NCBI RefSeq assembly: GCF_014898055.3
Contig: NW_023605194.1
Location: 63,551,361-63,615,360, forward strand
Length of the DNA: 64,000 nucleotides
From: Talpa occidentalis
Taxonomy: Eukaryota; Chordata; Mammalia; Eulipotyphla; Talpidae
Direction: 5' to 3'
Positions 1 through 11,295 of the stretch are shown piece after piece. The notes beneath the pieces are model-generated. The model searched no databases, was not told the DNA's origin, and saw only the letters and a program-made list of their open reading frames with translations. Every line of letters begins with the position of its first letter. The first letter of the stretch is position 1. Position numbers and translations under genes: made by a program.

Positions 1-229
1 TTTAGGTGGACCCCAAAAGCAGGAGAGGAATAGAGACACTGCAGTGGTCCCACTGCTGAGAAAACATTTGGTGAACTCCACCACACACTCCCAATCCAAT
101 TAATGTGGTCACATGGATTTTTCTTTAATGGGATAAAGAAAATAGTGGCAGTTGCTTAGATCATTCCCAACTTCCTTTCTCTTACAATATACATTATAGA
201 GGCTAAATAGCTAACTATATTCCCAGTCT

Positions 230-603
230 GTCTTGAACTAAGTGTGGTCAATTGACAGTTTTGGTAAATGAGACCGAACTGGCAGTCAGCTGGGGATTCT
301 GGCAGGCTTGTTTTCCTGATAAAAAAGCCACATGTGACTGTATGTCCAGGGTTCCCTCCACTTCACTTTTTGCAGCCTTGAAGGTGGATATGATGGTGGG
401 AGTTGGGGCAGCCATGTTGCAATATTGAGGCAGAAGTCATGAAAGAGAGATTAAGCCCTTGCTGAGATGCGTCTAAGGTGCTGAACCCCAGCCAGAGGTT
501 GTCTACTTGCAGGCCTTTTATAAATGGAGGCAAAAAAAAAAAATCTTATTAGTTTAAGCTGCTGTGTTTGGAATTCTTGCAGCTGAAAACATTCCTAGCT
601 GAC
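230..603 (+). mobile_element. Probable ERVL/MaLR-type LTR remnant
   Basis: The 3' part has the usual order of an old mammalian LTR: a phrase about a brain-type 'gcagccatgttgcaa' block near 410, an A-run near 532-543 where the polyadenylation signal should sit, then a conserved-looking end with 'ttgcagctgaaaacattcct' near 577-596. The resemblance is to LTRs I remember and no subfamily can be named. No internal retroviral coding sequence follows it, so it looks like a solitary LTR. Confidence 0.4.
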
Positions 604-714
604 GCACTCCATTATGGGAAACTATTGACTAGCACCATGCAGAACAGTGAAATCCTAGCTTCATTCCCATCAAAATCTGAGACAAGACTAGGGTGTTCCT
701 CCCATAACCTCTAG

Positions 715-935
715 GAATGATAACAATACAAATAATGTATACTTTTTCAGTGTTCGCTATATGCCAGCTATTATTGTAAGCACTTGATGTATTTCCTCAT
801 TCACTTTTTCAGCAACCCCATGGGGTACATTTTACAGGTGTCAAAATTAAGGTGTAGAAGTTGAGGGGACTTGTCCAAATTGGCAACTGATAAGCTGGGA
901 TGTGCATTCAGGTTTGGTCCTCATAAGGAAGAACA
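715..935 (-). mobile_element. MIR SINE, antisense
   Basis: Read on the minus strand this carries the MIR core and 3' part. On the plus strand the signs are the 'tatgccagctattattgtaa' block near 760-780, the 'cctcattcac' stretch and the 'ttttacaggtg' stretch near 830, which correspond to the MIR tail 'cctcatctgtaaaatgggg' read backwards. It is heavily diverged, as expected for this pre-eutherian family. Confidence 0.7.
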
Positions 936-1614
936 GCGCCAACCAGGTCTGACACTACTAGTACTGAGCCTCACGGCCACCACATTCCCTTCCTCTATGC
1001 TAGTGACCTTCAGAAGGAGGGTAGGGGGCCAGATCAGAGCTGGGAACTGCCACCTGGAGTGTTTGAGATTCTCAGACTAGGACAAGCTGTGGGGTCACAG
1101 CATAGAGACGCTCGATCCCCTCTTTCACTACAGGCATTTTTGAGTGAACACTGCCAAGATGTTTCCTTCTCTTATGTTTCTGAAGTTGATTGACCCCACC
1201 TCTGATGAACATCTTTTTTCTTTATTTTGAAAACTGGCTTAGTGTGTTTCATCAATAGCAGGGGGGCTTGTAAACTGAGGACCTAGCTGTTTCTTTTTCA
1301 CCTTAATGCTCTTTTAAAAAAATTACAAAAGAAATAGATGTCTATAAAAAAATCTTCCAAATAGCTCAGAAGTATACAAAATGAAAATGGAAATTTCCTG
1401 CTTCCATGTTTTCAACTTCCATATACCCTGTCACTCACAGAGATGACACTGTCCGGGAGGTTGAAAAGGTCCTCTCACAAACACACTCACCTATGTCAAA
1501 TACACACATCACATTTTAAACTTATACGTTATACTTGGCATTGTGTATGGTGCTTCTCCAATATTAATGCCTGTACTTAAATTTGGTCCACTGCTTGAAA
1601 TACATATATTGGGT
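936..1614. other. No recognisable gene; unassigned
   Basis: Nothing gene-like is visible. The short open frame at 871-1080 lies partly inside the MIR and has no family resemblance. The stretch 1370-1614 is AT-rich and may be part of an old L1 3' region, but I cannot align it with confidence. Confidence 0.4.
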
Positions 1615-1905
1615 ATTTTTTAAATTGACATTTAATTGACACATAATTTTGTGGGTATAGTGGGCACAATACACTAAGTTAGTAAGTTTATGTTGCAATA
1701 TGATTGCCATTGGAGAGATAGTTAACTCCTCGGTCAGGTCACATAATTTTCATTTCCTGTAGTGGTAGGAACAAGTAAGATTTATTCTCTTAGCAAATTT
1801 TTAACATTTATAATAAGAGTTTTTTGTCTATAATCACCATGCTGTGTATTAGATCTCCAGGACTTCTTTATCTACTATTTACAAATATTCCTGGTGTTCT
1901 TTAGG
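1615..1905 (-). mobile_element. Old L1 3'-UTR fragment, antisense
   Basis: The run beginning 'aattgacatttaattgacac' and the later 'ctataatcaccatgctgtgt' near 1830-1850 match the remembered antisense 3' UTR of mammalian L1M elements, which reads '...attgacatataac... ctatagtcaccatgctgtac'. No coding part is attached. Confidence 0.7.
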
Positions 1906-2239
1906 AAGGAATGATGTCTTTAGTTAAACATGTGTCACGTAACACTGTCATTTTTCCATTGTGTTGTTTTTATGCCCTTGTGTACTGATTTGTAGTGCAG
2001 AGATCCTGCATGTGCCACAGCTGGCCCACGCCCACGTGTATACTTGTCGCTGTCTGACAGGTATGGCCAAATGTCTTTCCTCAACTGCTGCCCCAGTTAC
2101 TGTCCACAGACTGCAAGAAAGAGTGCCTCTTAACCCACGCCTTCAATAATCCTGGATATTTTCAATCTTTAAAAATGTTGCCAACACACCAGTAATGATG
2201 AACATTTTCAGTGATCAAGTCTTGATTTCTAAACCTTGC
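1906..2239. other. No gene seen
   Basis: A mixed-composition stretch with one short open frame (1961-2149, 62 codons) that shows no domain, no splice context and no compositional bias. I see nothing else in it. Confidence 0.4.
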
Positions 2240-3515
2240 TTCCACTAAAAGGAAACAGAAAACAGGATTCCTTGGAGAAATGACTGGAAGCAGAGCCGGG
2301 GGAGGCAACAAAAAAATGAACTTCAATCACCATGATGCAGCAAAAGGTAAAGAAGTACTCAAAGAGTCAAAGGGACCCAGGATCCAACTTGAGGGGGATC
2401 CTGTTGGCCCAACTGGGACATTGGGAGCATCAAAATAAATAATTATAAGGATAAATTCTAGCCATTAAAATGAAAACTCTGAGGCCATATTAATATTAAA
2501 TAAATAAATGAATAAGAGTGGGAAACATTTGTGTTTGTAGTAGGAGAGCTGATAAATGTACATAGAATTTACAAAATTATCAGTTGGCAACAATGATAAT
2601 AATAATTAATGATACATAATAATAACATAATGACAATTATACTCATCAGCTACACACTTTGGTGAAAGTTTGAACAGGAACAGTGGAATCACAGACTCAA
2701 AGTATCTTCCCACTAAAGTATTGGTTTATTAGAAAAGAAACAATAACAACTTTACAATTGAGAAACCCAGTGAATATCAGTCTAACCAAGTAATCAAAAT
2801 CAATATGGTGCACACACTGAGGGCACAGCAGGACTTCAGCAGCATTCCTACCAAAAATTGCATGATCTGAATGTCATCCTGGGGAAACATCACACAAACA
2901 CATATTGAGGCACATTCTATACCAGGATCTGACAGTTCCCTTCAAAAATGTCAATGTTAGGCCAGCAAAGAAAGACATGTTCCAAGACATAAACAGCAGA
3001 CATTCAGGACATGAAAATCAATGTAACATGCAATCATCTGCTGGAAAATGGTCACTAAGGACAGTATCAGGATGACTGGAAAAATTCAAGTATGACTTAA
3101 GCTTAGATGATGATATCATTAACTTTCTTGCACTTCATGAATCTTTCATGGTCAAATAAGAATCCTTGATAACATCTCGCAAAGCTATGGTACAAGTGAT
3201 ATTGCCATGGATAGAGTTAAGCTGCTATCACCCTAAGGATTCCTCCTGTTGTCCTTCTTTGCAGATGATGATTTTAACATTTAGGGGGTAAGGAGGCATG
3301 AGTAAATGAACTTAGAAGTTACATTTGTGTGTATGTGTGTGTATGGGGGGTGGAGAGAGAGGAATAAAAGGAGGGCGGAAGAAAGGGAAGGAAGGAGGGA
3401 GAGAAAGAGAAACGTGGCAAGATATGAACAGTCAGTGAAGTGGGTGAGTGGTATATGGAGTTCTTTGCACTGAGTCTGGAATTGTTTCCAAATAAAAAGT
3501 TTAAAGAAAAAAATT
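2240..3515 (+). mobile_element. Old L1 (L1M) 3' end, sense
   Basis: The 3' terminus at 3425-3515 carries the typical L1M tail order: 'gggtgagtggtatatggagt', 'tctttgcactgagtctggaa' and 'aaataaaaagtttaaag'. A purine-rich GGA/GAA tract at 3350-3415 precedes it. Upstream sequence to about 2240 has the composition of the same 3' UTR. There is no coding capacity. Confidence 0.7.
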
Positions 3516-4046
3516 ATAGTGCCAGTGTATTAGGTACAAAATAATGTATCACATATATTTAAATTTGCATTTACCTCATCACTAGCAAAAATAAGCACAT
3601 TTTCACATACTAGCCATTTCTAGCTACTTTGTGAATTGTCTGTTCATAGTATTTGCTCATTTTTTATAACTAGATTGCTTTTGTTTTGTTGAATGGAATC
3701 CTTTCTGAATTTTTATTAAACTTCTTTTCTATTTTGCACATGGTAAATATTTCTCTTATTTTGTCATTTGACTTTTGGCATGCATAGTGTCTTTCACTGT
3801 GCATGTTTTGCAGTTTTATCTATTGAAAGACAAATCTATCATCTTTCCCTATAGATATCTGGGTGTCTTATTTTCCACAGGAATAACTGCCCCTGCAAGA
3901 GTATAAAATATATAATGTACACATATATCACATGTGTTATACATGTTATATACGTTATACATATTATATATAGTTACATATAATCTTTAATAGTTAAATA
4001 GTACATCTAGGGCTCAAGTCTGCTTCCAATTTCATCATAAATTTTT

Positions 4047-4311
4047 AAAAAAGATTTATTTATTCATGCATACAAGAACTGGGGTACAGGTCAGATGTGC
4101 GGGAGGGTTAGAGGATCCACCAGAGACAGAGTGGGGAGCAGAACAGGCAGACTGACCAAAATACAATGCTGAGGGGAGCAGCAGGCAAGACAGGAGAGAT
4201 CTGCCGCACCATGTGGGCATCTCTGCGGCCAGCTGGGATCCAATCTGCACAGCAGAGGCTGCAGATAGCTTCACAGCGCTGCGCTCAATCTCCTGTGCCA
4301 CCAGGGAGGCC
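4047..4311 (-). mobile_element. tRNA-derived SINE (Rhin-1-like), full length
   Basis: Head (5' end) is at 4311 and A-rich tail at 4047. The minus strand starts GGCCTCCCTGGTGGCACAG, with an RNA polymerase III A-box-like TGGTGGCACAGG. It ends in the TGTACCCCAGTTCTTGTATG block followed by AT-rich tail. It is flanked by a 20-bp direct repeat, caatttcatcataaattttt at 4027-4046 and again from 4313, the mark of L1-driven retroposition. Confidence 0.85.
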
Positions 4312-4974
4312 CCAATTTCATCATAAATTTTTCATGGCAATTTTTATTTTGAAGGAATTATAGATTTACATGCAGTTGTAAGAAAGAACTGAGATCCTTT
4401 GTACTCTTTACTCAGTTTTCCCCCAATGTATACATCTTGCAAAATTCTAATACAATTAGTTGACATTGAAATCCAGACTGTTAAGATACAGGACATTTCT
4501 ATAACCACAGGGATCTCCCATGTTGCCCTTTGTAGCCACACCCATATCCCTCCTATGCTTACCCCCTCCTTAAATCCTGAGTCCTAATCTCTTCCACCAA
4601 CCTCTTCTCCCTTTTTACTGTTTTGTCATTTCAAGAGTGTTATAGAAATGAAATCATATAGTATGTGACCATTTGAGATTGGTTTGTATCTCTCAACATA
4701 ATTCTCTGGAGATTCATTCCGATTGTTGCCTGAATCAAAGGTTTTTCCTTTGAATTACTAAGTAGTATTCCATGATATAGATACCCAAAGTTTGCATAAT
4801 TATTCACTCACTGAAGGATCTTTGGGTTCCTCTGAGACTTCGGCTGTTACAGATAAAGTTGCTATGTGTGTACAGGTTTTTGTTAAAATACGCCTTCATT
4901 TTTTTCTGGGATAAATAACCGAAAGTGTCATCATCGTGAGTCTATGGCGGCTGCATACTCAGTTTAATTTTTTT

Positions 4975-5220
4975 AAACATTTATTTATTTATGCATACAA
5001 GAACTGGGGTACAGGCCAGAGGGGTGTGTGTGTGTGTGTGTGTGAGGATCCACCAGAGACAGAGTGGGAAACAGAACAGGCTGAGTGACTGAAATACACT
5101 GCTGACAGGAGCAGCGGGCAAGACAGGAGTGGTCTGCTGCTCCATATGGGTAGCTCCCTGGAGGGCCAAGGATAGCTTCACAGTGCTGTGCTTAACCCCT
5201 TGCACCACCAGGGAGGTCCT
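4975..5220 (-). mobile_element. tRNA-derived SINE (Rhin-1-like), older subtype
   Basis: Same head and tail as the 4047 copy, but the middle carries the 'gagctacccatatgg' version in place of 'gtcccacatgg'. A (TG)n run at 5022-5044 has grown inside the 3' region. The flanking repeat is tcagtttaattttttt at 4959-4974 and again from 5221. It is the first of three SINEs placed at successive copies of the same target. Confidence 0.85.
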
Positions 5221-5240
5221 TCAGTTTAATTTTTTTTTTT

Positions 5241-5353
5241 TTTTTTTTTTTTGTGGGACCATCGCCGGTGGCTGGGGGATCCAACTGGCACTTCAGAGGC
5301 TGCGGGCAGCCTCGCAACCCAGCGCTCAACCACTGCGCCACCAGGGGAGGCCC
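5241..5353 (-). mobile_element. Short SINE: tRNA head plus direct poly(A)
   Basis: On the minus strand the element runs from GGGCCTCCCCTGGTGGCGCA through the head and stops at GTCCCAC, then goes straight into an A-run (T-run 5231-5252 on plus). The rest of the full-length SINE (about 150 bp) is absent. Flanks repeat the target 'tttaattttttt'. A second copy with exactly the same end is at 6430-6619. Confidence 0.8.
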
Positions 5354-5374
5354 ACTTTGGTTTAATTTTTTTTT

Positions 5375-5643
5375 AAAGATTTATTTATTCATTTATACAA
5401 GCACTGGGTACAGTCAGAAGCGCGGGAGGGTGAGAGAATTCACCAGAGTCAGAGCGGGGAGCAGAGGAGGCAGAAGGACCGAAGTACACTGCTGAGGGGA
5501 GCAGCGGGCGGCAGGAGAGGTCTGCGCGCCATGTGGGACCCTCCTCTGGTGGCCGGGGAGCAGCCGGGGATCGAACCGGTGCTGCAGAGGCTGGGGGCAG
5601 CTTCGCAACCCAGCGCTCAAACACTGCGCCACTGGGGAGGCCC
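5375..5643 (-). mobile_element. tRNA-derived SINE (Rhin-1-like), CpG-rich younger subtype
   Basis: Full length, with the middle 'ccaccagaggagggtcccac' version and many CpG sites still intact (GCGCGCC near 5525, GATCGAACCGG near 5570), which suggests a comparatively young copy. The B-box-like GGTTCGATCCC is visible on the minus strand near 5580-5570. The flanking repeat 'tttaattttttt' occurs at both ends (before 5375 and after 5650). Confidence 0.85.
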
Positions 5644-6429
5644 AACTTCAGTTTAATTTTTTAAGAAACTGTCAATCTGTTTTTCAGAATAACTGTACCA
5701 ACTTGGATCACCACAAGCAATGTATGAGCTATCCAATTTTTCCACATCCTTATCAGCACTTGGTGTTGTCACTATCTTTTATTTTAGCCATTTTGATAGT
5801 GACATATTATTGTGTTTAATTTGCATTTCCCAAACAGCTCATGATTTTGGGTGTATTTTCAAATGCTTATTTGCTACATATTTATCATCTTTGGTGAACT
5901 CTATTCACTCTTTTGCCCACTTCCTAACTTAAATTTATTTTTGTTTTTACTGTTGAGTTTTGAGAATTCTTTACATAGGAAAATAACCTATAAAACAGTA
6001 CAAAATGAGCTATTCTAGATATCAATGATTTGTTGCATGCTTGGTCTACAAATACTTCCCCCATTCCATTGCTTGCTTTTTATCCTCATAACAAGGTCTT
6101 TTGCAAACACAAAATTTAATTTTGATGAAACTCCCCTTTCAAAATTAATTTTTCCTTTTAAGAACTGTGCTTTTGCTCTCATCTATGAACTCTTTGCTTA
6201 GCTCTATATCTCAAAGATTTTCTCCTCTATTTTTTTCTAAAATTTTTATGTTTTATGTTTAACTCCATGATTCATTTAAGTTAATTTTGCATAAGATATG
6301 AAACTTAGGTCAAGTTCTGTTTTTTTTTTTTTTGACTATGGATGTCCAATTGTTCTAGTACTGTTTGTTGAAAAGCTTATCTTTTCATCATTTAATTATT
6401 TTTGTACTTTGGTCAAAAATCAGTTGTGC
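5644..6429 (-). repeat. Old L1 host segment between SINEs
   Basis: This is the continuation of the 3530-10680 L1, holding the ORF2 C-terminal region in antisense. 'ttttgatagtgacatattat' near 5790-5810 and 'tttaatttgcatttcccaaa' near 5815-5835 are standard antisense L1 ORF2 words. No independent feature is seen. Confidence 0.7.
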
Positions 6430-6619
6430 AGGGCCTCGCCTGGTGGCGCAGCCGTTGAGCGCTGGGCTGTGTGCGAGGCTGTCCGCAGTTTCTGCAGCGC
6501 CGGTTTGTTCCCCGGCTGCCCGCGAGGGTCCCACAAAACAAACAAACAAACAAACAAACAAACAAACAAACAAACAAACAAACAAACAGAGTTTAAAGAT
6601 TTAAAAATAATAATAATAA
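6430..6619 (+). mobile_element. Short SINE: tRNA head plus (CAAA)n tail
   Basis: The element starts GGGCCTCGCCTGGTGGCGCA and stops at GTCCCAC. It is followed by a long (CAAA)n tract (6534-6588) and an A/T tail. It is bounded by a perfect 15-bp direct repeat, aaaaatcagttgtgc, at 6415-6429 and 6620-6634. It has the same truncated 3' border as the copy at 5241-5353, so the border is probably a property of the source and not an accident. Confidence 0.85.
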
Positions 6620-7578
6620 AAAAATCAGTTGTGCGTATTTCTGTTAGTCTATTTTTGGGTTCTCTGTTATATTCCATAGATCTGTATGTCTCCCCCTTCG
6701 CAAATGACATGTGGTCTTGATTATTGTAGCTACATAAGAATCTTGAAAATGGATAGTCATATTTCTTCTATTTTATTTCTTTTTCAAAATTGTTTTAAAT
6801 GTTCTAGTTCTTTTGCCTCTATGTAAGTTGTAGAATAATTTTATATATATCTACAAAAGATCATGTTGAGATTTTTACAGGAATTGAGTTTGGCATATGT
6901 ACCAAATTGGGAAAATCAACATCTTTATTATGCTGAGTCTTTCACTCTATGAACATGGCATGTTTCTCCATTTATTTAGATCTTTGATCATTCTCATCAG
7001 TATTGTATGAAAAGTTTTGTTAGATTTGTATTTAAGCATCACATTTCTTTTGAGCAGTCATAAATGGTATTGTATTTTAAGTTTCAGTGTCCATATATTT
7101 GTTGATAGTACATAGAAATAAGATTTTTGTATGTTTATCTGTATCCTGAAAACCTGCTAGACTCACTTATTAGTTCTCAAAGGGTTTTTGTTGTTGATAT
7201 ATTATTTCTAAAAGGTTTTTTTGCTATTGATATAAAGATTTAGCTAGACAGTTATATCAAACAGAGATAGCAGTTTTAGTTTTCCTTTGCAATCTGTATG
7301 TCTTTTATTTTCTATCTCCCTTTCCTTATTGAGCTGTAATCTCTAGCATTATACTGGTGAGACTGGTGAGAGCAGATATCCTTGCCTTGTCCTGATCTGA
7401 AGGAGAAAGCATTCAGTCTTTCATCTAAATTATCAGGTGGAAATAGATTTTTTGTATTGAACAAGAAATTTCTCTATTACTATTTTTCTGAATTTTTTTT
7501 TAAATGAAGAATAAGTGTTGAATTTTATCAAATGCATTTCCTTCTTCAATTAGTAAGCTCATGTGATTTTTCTTCTTT

Positions 7579-7860
7579 TTTTAAAAAATATCTTCTTTTT
7601 TAAAAAATTTATTTATTTATACAAGAACTGGGGTACAGGCCAGATGCAAGGGAGGGTATAGGATTCACCGGAGACAGAGTGGGGAACAGAACAGGAAGAC
7701 TGACGAAATACACTCTTGAGGGGAGCAGCAGGCGAGACAGGAGAGGTCTGTTGCACCATGTGGGACCCTTGCCGGTTGGCAGGGATTGAACCAGGAACGC
7801 AGAGGCTGCTGACAGCTTCACAGCGCTGCGCTCAACCACCTGCGCCACTAGGGGAGGCCC
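7579..7860 (-). mobile_element. tRNA-derived SINE (Rhin-1-like), full length
   Basis: Head is at 7860 and tail at 7579-7610, with the 'gtcccacatgg' middle version. The target repeat tgatttttcttcttt is at 7564-7578 and 7861-7875, perfect over 15 bp. The tail contains an extra T/A-rich piece resembling the target, probably slippage. Confidence 0.85.
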
Positions 7861-8132
7861 TGATTTTTCTTCTTTAGCTTGTTAATATGATGCACTAAAC
7901 TGATGGATTTTCAAATGTTGACCCAGCCTAATATTCTTGGACTAAAACCCACTTGGCTATAGTGAATAATTATTTTTCTATATTGCTGAATTCTTTTTGT
8001 TATTACTTTGTTTAGGATTTTTGCATCTATATTTACAAAGTATATAGCTTTCTTTTTGTACCGTTTTTGTCTGGTTTTCACTTTAGGGTAATGCTAGTTT
8101 AAGCAGTTGAATTAGAAATAGTTCTATCTTTT

Positions 8133-9858
8133 TTTTTTACTTTTTTAATTTTATATATTTCTTTCATCATTTTTCATTTTTGCATTTTCATTTTGGTTAT
8201 AGTCCCCATGCAATTCCCACCCCCCTTGTTTTGATCCTCCTCCCTCCTCCCCCCCACCCCCCATAGTATGTCTCTGGTTTACAGTTGCTTGTTGATTTTG
8301 ATTTTTACTTTATTATAGTTTTTTTTCCTGGTCCCTTATTTAGGTTTTCTAAATTCCTGCTATGAATGAGACCATCTGGTAATTTTTTTTCTTTCTGCCT
8401 TATTTCGCTGAGCATGATCCCTTCCAGTGCCATCCATGTTGCTGCAAATGGCATGAGTTTCTCTTTTTGATTGCTGAGTAATATTCCATTGTGTACATGT
8501 ACCATGTCTCCTTGATCCAATTATCTATTTTTGGGCATTTGGGTTATTTCCGTAGCTTACCTATTGTAAATAGTGCTGCTATAAACACAGGGGTGCAGGT
8601 GCCCTTTGGAATTAATGTTTCTGTGTCATTTGGGTAAATATCTAGGAGTGGAATTGCTGGATGATATGGAAGCTCCCATCTTTAGCAGATTGAGGAATCT
8701 ACACATAGCTCTCCACAGTGGTTGGACCAGTTTGCACTCCCACCAGCAGTGCAGGAGAGTTCCTTATTCTCCACACCCTCGCCAACATTTCTTCTTGTTA
8801 GTTTTTTAATATGTGCCATTCTCACTGGTGTATGATGGTATCTCATTGTAGTTTTGATTTGCATTTCCCTGATTACAAGTGATGTTGAATATTTTTTCAT
8901 ATGCCTGTTGGCCATTTGCATTTCCTCTTTGAAGAAGTTTCTTTTTAGCTCTTCTGCCCATTTTTTGACTGGATTATTGTCTTTGTTTTTGTTGAGTCTT
9001 GTCAGCTCTTTGTAGACTTCTGTGATCCATCCTTTATCATTAGTGTTGTGTGCAAAATTTTTCTCCCAGTTGGTGGGGTGTCTATTTGTTTTGGTTACTG
9101 TATCTTTTGCTATACAGAAGCTCTTTAATTTGATGTAGTCCCAGCTGTTTATCTTTGCCTTCACTATCACTGCTTTGGGTGATGTGTCTTTTTAAGATGT
9201 TACTGAGGTGTATGTCATGTAGTGTTTCACCTATATTTCCTTCTATATATTTTATGGTTTCAGGTCTTATGTCTAGTTCTTTAATCCATTTTGAGTTGTT
9301 TTTTGTGTATGGTGTGAGGTAGTAGTCAAGCTTCATTCTTTTACATGTAGTGACCCAGTTTTCCCAGCACCATTTATTGAACAAACTTTCTTTGCTCCAT
9401 TGAATATTCTTTTCTCCTTTGTCAAAGAGTAGTTGACCATAAATCTGTGGGTTTATTTCTGGATTTTCTATTTGGTTCTATTGGTCCATGTGTCTGTTCT
9501 TGTTCCAATACCATGCAGTTTTGATGATTATGGCTTTGTAGTATAGTTTGAAGTCTGAGAGTATGATACCTCCATTCCCTTCTCTTTTTTCAGGAGAGCT
9601 TTGGCTATTCGGGGTTTTTGGTGGCTCCATATGAATTTCATCAATATTTGTTCTTTTTCTTTGAAGAATATCAATGAAATTTTTATTGAAATAGCATTGA
9701 ATCTGTAAATTGCTTTTGGGAGGATGGCCATTTTAATAATGTTAATTCTTCCAATCCATGAGCAGGGAATGTCTTTCTATTTCTTTGTGTCTTCTTCTAT
9801 TTCTTTTAACAGTGTTTTTTAGTTTTCTTTGTATAGGTCCTTTGCCTGTTTTGTTAGG
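8133..9858 (-). mobile_element. Younger 5'-truncated L1, ORF2 C-terminal part
   Basis: The 3' end is the T-run and A/T tail at 8133-8160 and the truncated 5' end is at 9858. Translated on the minus strand, it gives several long frames from ORF2 downstream of the reverse transcriptase: 9731-9528 with [16 protein letters not shown], 9384-9082 with [20 protein letters not shown], and 9170-8682 with [20 protein letters not shown]. These are standard LINE-1 ORF2 motifs. They are separated by frameshifts. Imperfect 22-bp direct repeats (starting ttagaaatagttc) at 8111-8132 and 9859-9880 prove a target-primed insertion into the older L1. Confidence 0.9.
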
Positions 9859-10680
9859 TTTAGAAATAGTTCCCTCTTTTTCTATTTTCTGGAGAGATAG
9901 GGTAGAAGATAACTCTTTTTTAACTTTTAACCTTAAGTGAAACTTTATGTGTCTGGATATTTCTTTTAGGAGTTTTTAAAGTTAAAATTTAATCCCTTTA
10001 ATAGTTATAGGCTTATTTTATTAAAATTTTCTCTTTTATTTGGGTGAGTTGTGGTGTTTCTGCTTTTGTATACATTATCTTGGTAAAATCTTGTCATATT
10101 AGTGATTAAGCTAATAAAAATTAAAATTCTTTGTATTTTTCTCTTTGGTCCATCTGTGTGTGGATTTCTGAAAACTATTCCCTAAAATTTCCCATTGTGA
10201 TTGTGAATTTCACAATTTCTCTGTCATTCAATCAAACTGTCTGTGAAGCTATATTATTATGTCATGCATATGTATGATTATTACATTTTTCTAGTAGATT
10301 GTAATTTTCATGAATATGAATAATCACTCTTGTTCCCTTTTCATGGTTTTTACCTTGATTTTTAATTTTTCTGAAATTTACTAGGGGACACCTACCTTTT
10401 GTGAGCATTTGTCTAGTATATTTTCTTTTTCCATTCCTGTATTTTTAATCTTTTGTATATTTTGTGCTTCTGTGTGTCTTGTAAACAGTGTATGGCTGGA
10501 ATTTGCTTGAGTTTACCCTGAGTTTATTTATTAATAGTGGAATTTAACCATTTGCATACATTATGAAGTTTGATATGATTTGACTTGCCATCTTATTTTA
10601 TACTTATACTTACCATACTTTATTTAGTTTCTTTGATTCCTCCTTTTTTTTTTAATAGTCTTTGTTCAATCTTACCAAGA

Positions 10681-11027
10681 TCTTAAATCTATTTCACTTA
10701 TCAATTTTTCACTGTCCTTCCATTGCTCCTGTCCTAATTTCCCTCCTATGCCCTTGCTCATGGCAAAGTCCCATTCTAGCTAAAACTCCCTCTTCCTACT
10801 GTTTCTGTGCCTTCACAGACTAACAGGCTGGTGAAAAGTCCACTGCCATGCAGCTGGCTTCACTTCAGATCCGTGGTCACCAACCTTAAAGGGCTCAGAT
10901 TGCCTGGCAGTCACTGGATCATCCCTGCTTTCTCATTCTCCCTGACAGCTATTTTATACTTTCTCTCTTCTGCTTGAAGCACTGTGCTTGCAGAAGACAC
11001 CAAATACCTTGCTTTATACATATTTTT
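10681..11027. other. No gene seen
   Basis: C/T-rich sequence between the old L1 and a SINE. It may belong to the L2 that is clear from about 11600, but I cannot align it with confidence. No usable open frame. Confidence 0.35.
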
Positions 11028-11295
11028 TATTTTTTTAAAAAGATGTATTTATTTATGCATACAAGAACTGGGATACAGGCCAGAGGTGCAGGGGGTGAAA
11101 GGATTCACCAGAGACAGAATGGGGAGCAGAACAGGTAGACAGACCTAAAGACACTGCTGAGAGGAGCAGTGGTCGAGACAGGAGAGTTCTGCCGTGCCAT
11201 GTGGGTAGCTCCCTGGCCAGGATCGAACTCTTGCTGCAGTGGCTGGCAAGAACTTGATAGTGCTCTCTTTAACCCCTGCGCCACCAGGGAGGCCC
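11028..11295 (-). mobile_element. tRNA-derived SINE (Rhin-1-like), older subtype
   Basis: Head GGGCCTCCCTGGTGGCGCAG is at 11295, with the middle 'ggccagggagctacccac' version and tail at 11028-11060. The target repeat is tatacatattttt at 11015-11027 and tatgcatattttt at 11296-11308 (one mismatch). Confidence 0.85.

Larger units (their letters stand above)
3530..10680 (-). mobile_element. Long old L1 (L1M), antisense, broken by later insertions
   Basis: Sequence of an old LINE-1 can be followed on the minus strand from its 3' UTR (about 3530-4950) through degraded ORF2 C-terminal and reverse-transcriptase regions to about 10680. Continuity is shown by host sequence resuming after each insert: SINEs at 4047-4311, 4975-5220, 5241-5353, 5375-5643, 6430-6619 and 7579-7860, and a younger L1 at 8133-9858. 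For example, the host reads through 8111-8132 and picks up at 9859-9880 with the same words. Frames are thoroughly broken. This is a fossil. Confidence 0.75.

Noticed and set aside
5560..5643. tRNA gene suggested by A-box and B-box-like sequences
   Set aside because: This is the tRNA-derived head of a SINE; no cloverleaf acceptor stem closes and the sequence is repeated throughout the window.
6388..6710. Frames with repeated CLFV / NKQT peptide
   Set aside because: Translation of the (CAAA)n tail of the short SINE.
8682..9384. Long minus frames with conserved protein words
   Set aside because: They are LINE-1 ORF2 fragments broken by frameshifts, not a host gene.
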